A DNA stretch of 9,229 nucleotides, taken from Prevotella sp. UBA7782. Lineage in GTDB: Bacteria; Bacteroidota; Bacteroidia; Bacteroidales; Bacteroidaceae. Positions 8,003 through 9,229 of this stretch are shown here, one piece after another. Under the pieces are notes generated by a model, which saw nothing but the letters and a program-made list of their open reading frames with translations, was not told the origin of the DNA and did not search any database. The position numbers were made by a program, and so were the translations under genes. Where the stretch lies: NCBI GenBank assembly GCA_002480935.1, contig DLDC01000218.1:3823-13051 (forward strand), written 5' to 3'. Every line of letters begins with the position of its first letter. Position 1 is the first letter of the stretch.

Positions 8003-8966
8003 TGGCTGAAAGTATTTTACGTGTCAAGCCCAGGCACAGCTTTTCATGACGATGATGCATATATATGCATATCATGCTCATCACGATGATGTCTACAAGA
8101 AAATAAGCCCAGGGTATGTTGAGCAGGCAGAAGACATACAGGCAGATGGCCCGCGTGTTGAAAGTAAGTATATTAGTGAGTGGCATGAGGGGTCGGCTGC
8201 CGGCCAGAAATTCGTTTTTCAGGTCGGCGGGCAGCTTGTCCAGACCGCCATACCTGCGCCCAGCAGCCTCGCGGAGGCGCTGGAAAGCAGGCGTGCGCTT
8301 CTCTTGGCTGTTGCAATAATGCTGATAATTAAAATAGAAAGCCCTTGCCCAGAAAGCTCCCTTGCGGGGCAACGACAGATAGGTGGCGTGCATCTTGGCA
8401 TAGCTGTCGAGCTCGGCGCCCTGCCTTCCGTTAAGGAAGAAGAGGTGTATCTGCCTGTAATAGTCGGCCAGCGAGCTTTGGGGCGAGTGGCAGAGCACGC
8501 CTGCCACAAAAGCCAGGGCAAATATCCACCAGCCCCACAGAAATGTTGTGCCTGGCATGTTTTGCGGCATGAGCCTCAAGCAAAGGGCCAGATAGATGGC
8601 AAAGAACCACACATCGCCCGCGAAGCCATCGAGTATTCGGCCGGCCAGAGTCTTTTGTCCGGTGAGGCGGGCCAGCTGTCCGTCGGTTGAATCACAGAAG
8701 TTGGCGAGCATCAGCAGCGCCACTCCGGCTATGTTATGGGGCAAGTCGGTGTAGTAGAACATCCATCCGGCGCAGGCGCCCAGCACGATGGAGAGCAGGG
8801 TAATGGCATTGGGATGCACGCCGAGCCGCCTCCACAAAAGGGCAAAAGCCAGGCCTATGGGGCGCGTGAAGTGCACGTCGAGCCACTCCTCGGTGTCTTT
8901 TGATTTCATACTGGCGCGCAGCAGCTCGCCAAAACTTTCCGACTTATTATCTGTTATGTCATTCAT
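7977..8966 (-). CDS. CDP-alcohol phosphatidyltransferase, probable phosphatidylinositol (phosphate) synthase
   Basis: From the ATG at 8966 this is a 329-residue inner-membrane enzyme. The open frame reaches 9065, but the extra 33 residues run back across the intergenic inverted repeats and past the stop of the upstream gene, so the later ATG is preferred; it has AGAAAG a few bases before it. The CDP-alcohol transferase motif is DSTDGQLAR (92-100), then eight residues to Gly109, then Asp113 and Asp118. The last two Asp are four residues apart, not the usual three. Probable membrane segments lie near 36-48, 57-72, 78-92, 117-132, 142-158, 270-284 and 286-303. About 100 polar residues (160-262) form an insertion not seen in the usual family members of roughly 200 residues. 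With MIPS and a phosphatase next to it, transfer of an inositol headgroup onto CDP-diacylglycerol is the likely reaction. Other headgroups are possible. Confidence 0.87.
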   Translation of the reverse strand: MNDITDNKSESFGELLRASMKSKDTEEWLDVHFTRPIGLAFALLWRRLGVHPNAITLLSIVLGACAGWMFYYTDLPHNIAGVALLMLANFCDSTDGQLARLTGQKTLAGRILDGFAGDVWFFAIYLALCLRLMPQNMPGTTFLWGWWIFALAFVAGVLCHSPQSSLADYYRQIHLFFLNGRQGAELDSYAKMHATYLSLPRKGAFWARAFYFNYQHYCNSQEKRTPAFQRLREAAGRRYGGLDKLPADLKNEFLAGSRPLMPLTNILTFNTRAICLYVFCLLNIPWAYFLVDIIVMSMICIYMHHRHEKLCLGLTRKILSANEDKGTHL

Positions 8967-8992
8967 TGCTTTTCTTTCTAATGTTTTTAAGC

Positions 8993-9029
8993 AGATGCCT
9001 CTACACCTTATATAATATATAAGGCATCT
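8993..9029. repeat. Nested inverted repeats in the ATP-grasp to transferase gap
   Basis: In this 82-base intergenic region, the 8-base arms AGATGCCT (8993-9000) and AGGCATCT (9022-9029) are exact reverse complements around a 21-base AT-rich centre. The right part holds a second perfect repeat, CCTTATATA (9006-9014) and TATATAAGG (9016-9024), around one base. The two hairpins share bases and partly exclude each other. No U-tract follows on the minus strand, so a simple intrinsic terminator is unlikely. An RNA switch, processing site or operator is possible. I saw no good -7/-33 promoter pair in the gap. Confidence 0.5.
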
Positions 9030-9048
9030 CTCTGCAGTCTCACCACCG

Positions 9049-9229
9049 TTACAGCTCCATGCCACGGAGGCGCGCCGAAGGTGAGCTTTGCGGCAAACCG
9101 GGCAGGCGAGTCATGGCGCTGGCCGCTTCTTCACGGCACCTTGAGTAGCTGGGCCAGTCGTTGAAGTCTATGATATAAAACTTTCCGTCGTCGGTGATGA
9201 TGGCATCTCCGCCGTAGATAGGCACATGC
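9049..9229 (-). CDS. C-terminal end of an ATP-grasp-like protein, N-terminus off the right edge
   Basis: Only the last 59 residues are visible before the TAA at 9049-9051; the frame is open to the window edge. The stretch YGGDAIITDDGKFYIIDFND (5-24) followed by WPSY fits the final strands of an ATP-grasp fold, where Asp21 and Asn23 of the D-x-N pair would bind magnesium and WPS follows. The pattern of a hydrophobic strand, then Asp-x-Asn, then Pro and an aromatic residue resembles the end of ITPK-type inositol-phosphate kinases, but also of other ATP-grasp ligases. The last 15 or so residues, rich in Pro, Ser and Arg, look like an unstructured tail. It lies 82 bases upstream of the CDP-alcohol transferase, on the same strand as the inositol genes. 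The fold is a fair guess; the substrate is open. Confidence 0.6.
   Translation of the reverse strand, partial: HVPIYGGDAIITDDGKFYIIDFNDWPSYSRCREEAASAMTRLPGLPQSSPSARLRGMEL

Noticed and set aside
8055..8070. Perfect 16-base palindrome ATGCATATATATGCAT
   Set aside because: It lies inside the transferase coding region, encoding the end of the last membrane segment, and nothing around it suggests a site. An AT-rich palindrome of this length may arise by chance.
8967..9065. N-terminal extension of the CDP-alcohol transferase
   Set aside because: It would overlap the end of the ATP-grasp gene and translate the intergenic inverted repeats into a Cys-rich stretch with no family similarity. The ATG at 8966 gives a normal N-terminus.

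Overview
The window looks like a chromosomal stretch from a Bacteroidales bacterium, probably Prevotella or a close relative. The reasons are the protein families (DUF5686 with a carboxypeptidase-regulatory-like domain, DUF4230, a Bacteroidetes-type LuxR response regulator), the weak or absent Shine-Dalgarno sites, and a TAnnTTTG-type -7 promoter box. The genus is inference. All nine recognisable genes lie on the minus strand, so transcription runs from the right edge to the left edge. No mobile element, CRISPR array, tRNA or rRNA was seen.

Right third (9229 to 5925), read in transcription order: the C-terminal end of an ATP-grasp-like protein; an 82-base gap with nested inverted repeats; a CDP-alcohol phosphatidyltransferase with a large inserted loop; a HAD-family phosphatase whose start overlaps the transferase gene by 26 bases; and a myo-inositol-1-phosphate synthase (MIPS). 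Together the MIPS, transferase and phosphatase make a coherent inositol-lipid pathway. MIPS turns glucose-6-phosphate into inositol phosphate, the transferase joins an inositol headgroup to a CDP-activated lipid, and the phosphatase removes the extra phosphate either before or after that step. Inositol lipids are known from gut Bacteroidetes, where a MIPS-containing gene cluster has been characterised in Bacteroides thetaiotaomicron. The ATP-grasp end resembles, by eye, the end of inositol-phosphate kinases of the ITPK type. That would be a new element if it holds up.

Middle (5950 to 2121): immediately downstream, and overlapping the MIPS stop, is a DUF5686 outer-membrane barrel protein. It is followed 20 bases later by a NarL/LuxR-type response regulator, and 12 bases after that by a membrane-anchored DUF4230 protein. 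The spacing suggests that these six genes, from the transferase to DUF4230, form one transcription unit linking inositol-lipid synthesis to envelope proteins and a regulator.

Left part (2068 to 1): after a 127-base gap carrying a good Bacteroidetes promoter, a separate two-gene unit encodes a membrane-anchored SGNH/GDSL-fold protein and an MBOAT (AlgI-like) acyltransferase that runs off the left edge. This pairing is typical of machinery that O-acetylates extracellular or cell-wall polysaccharide.
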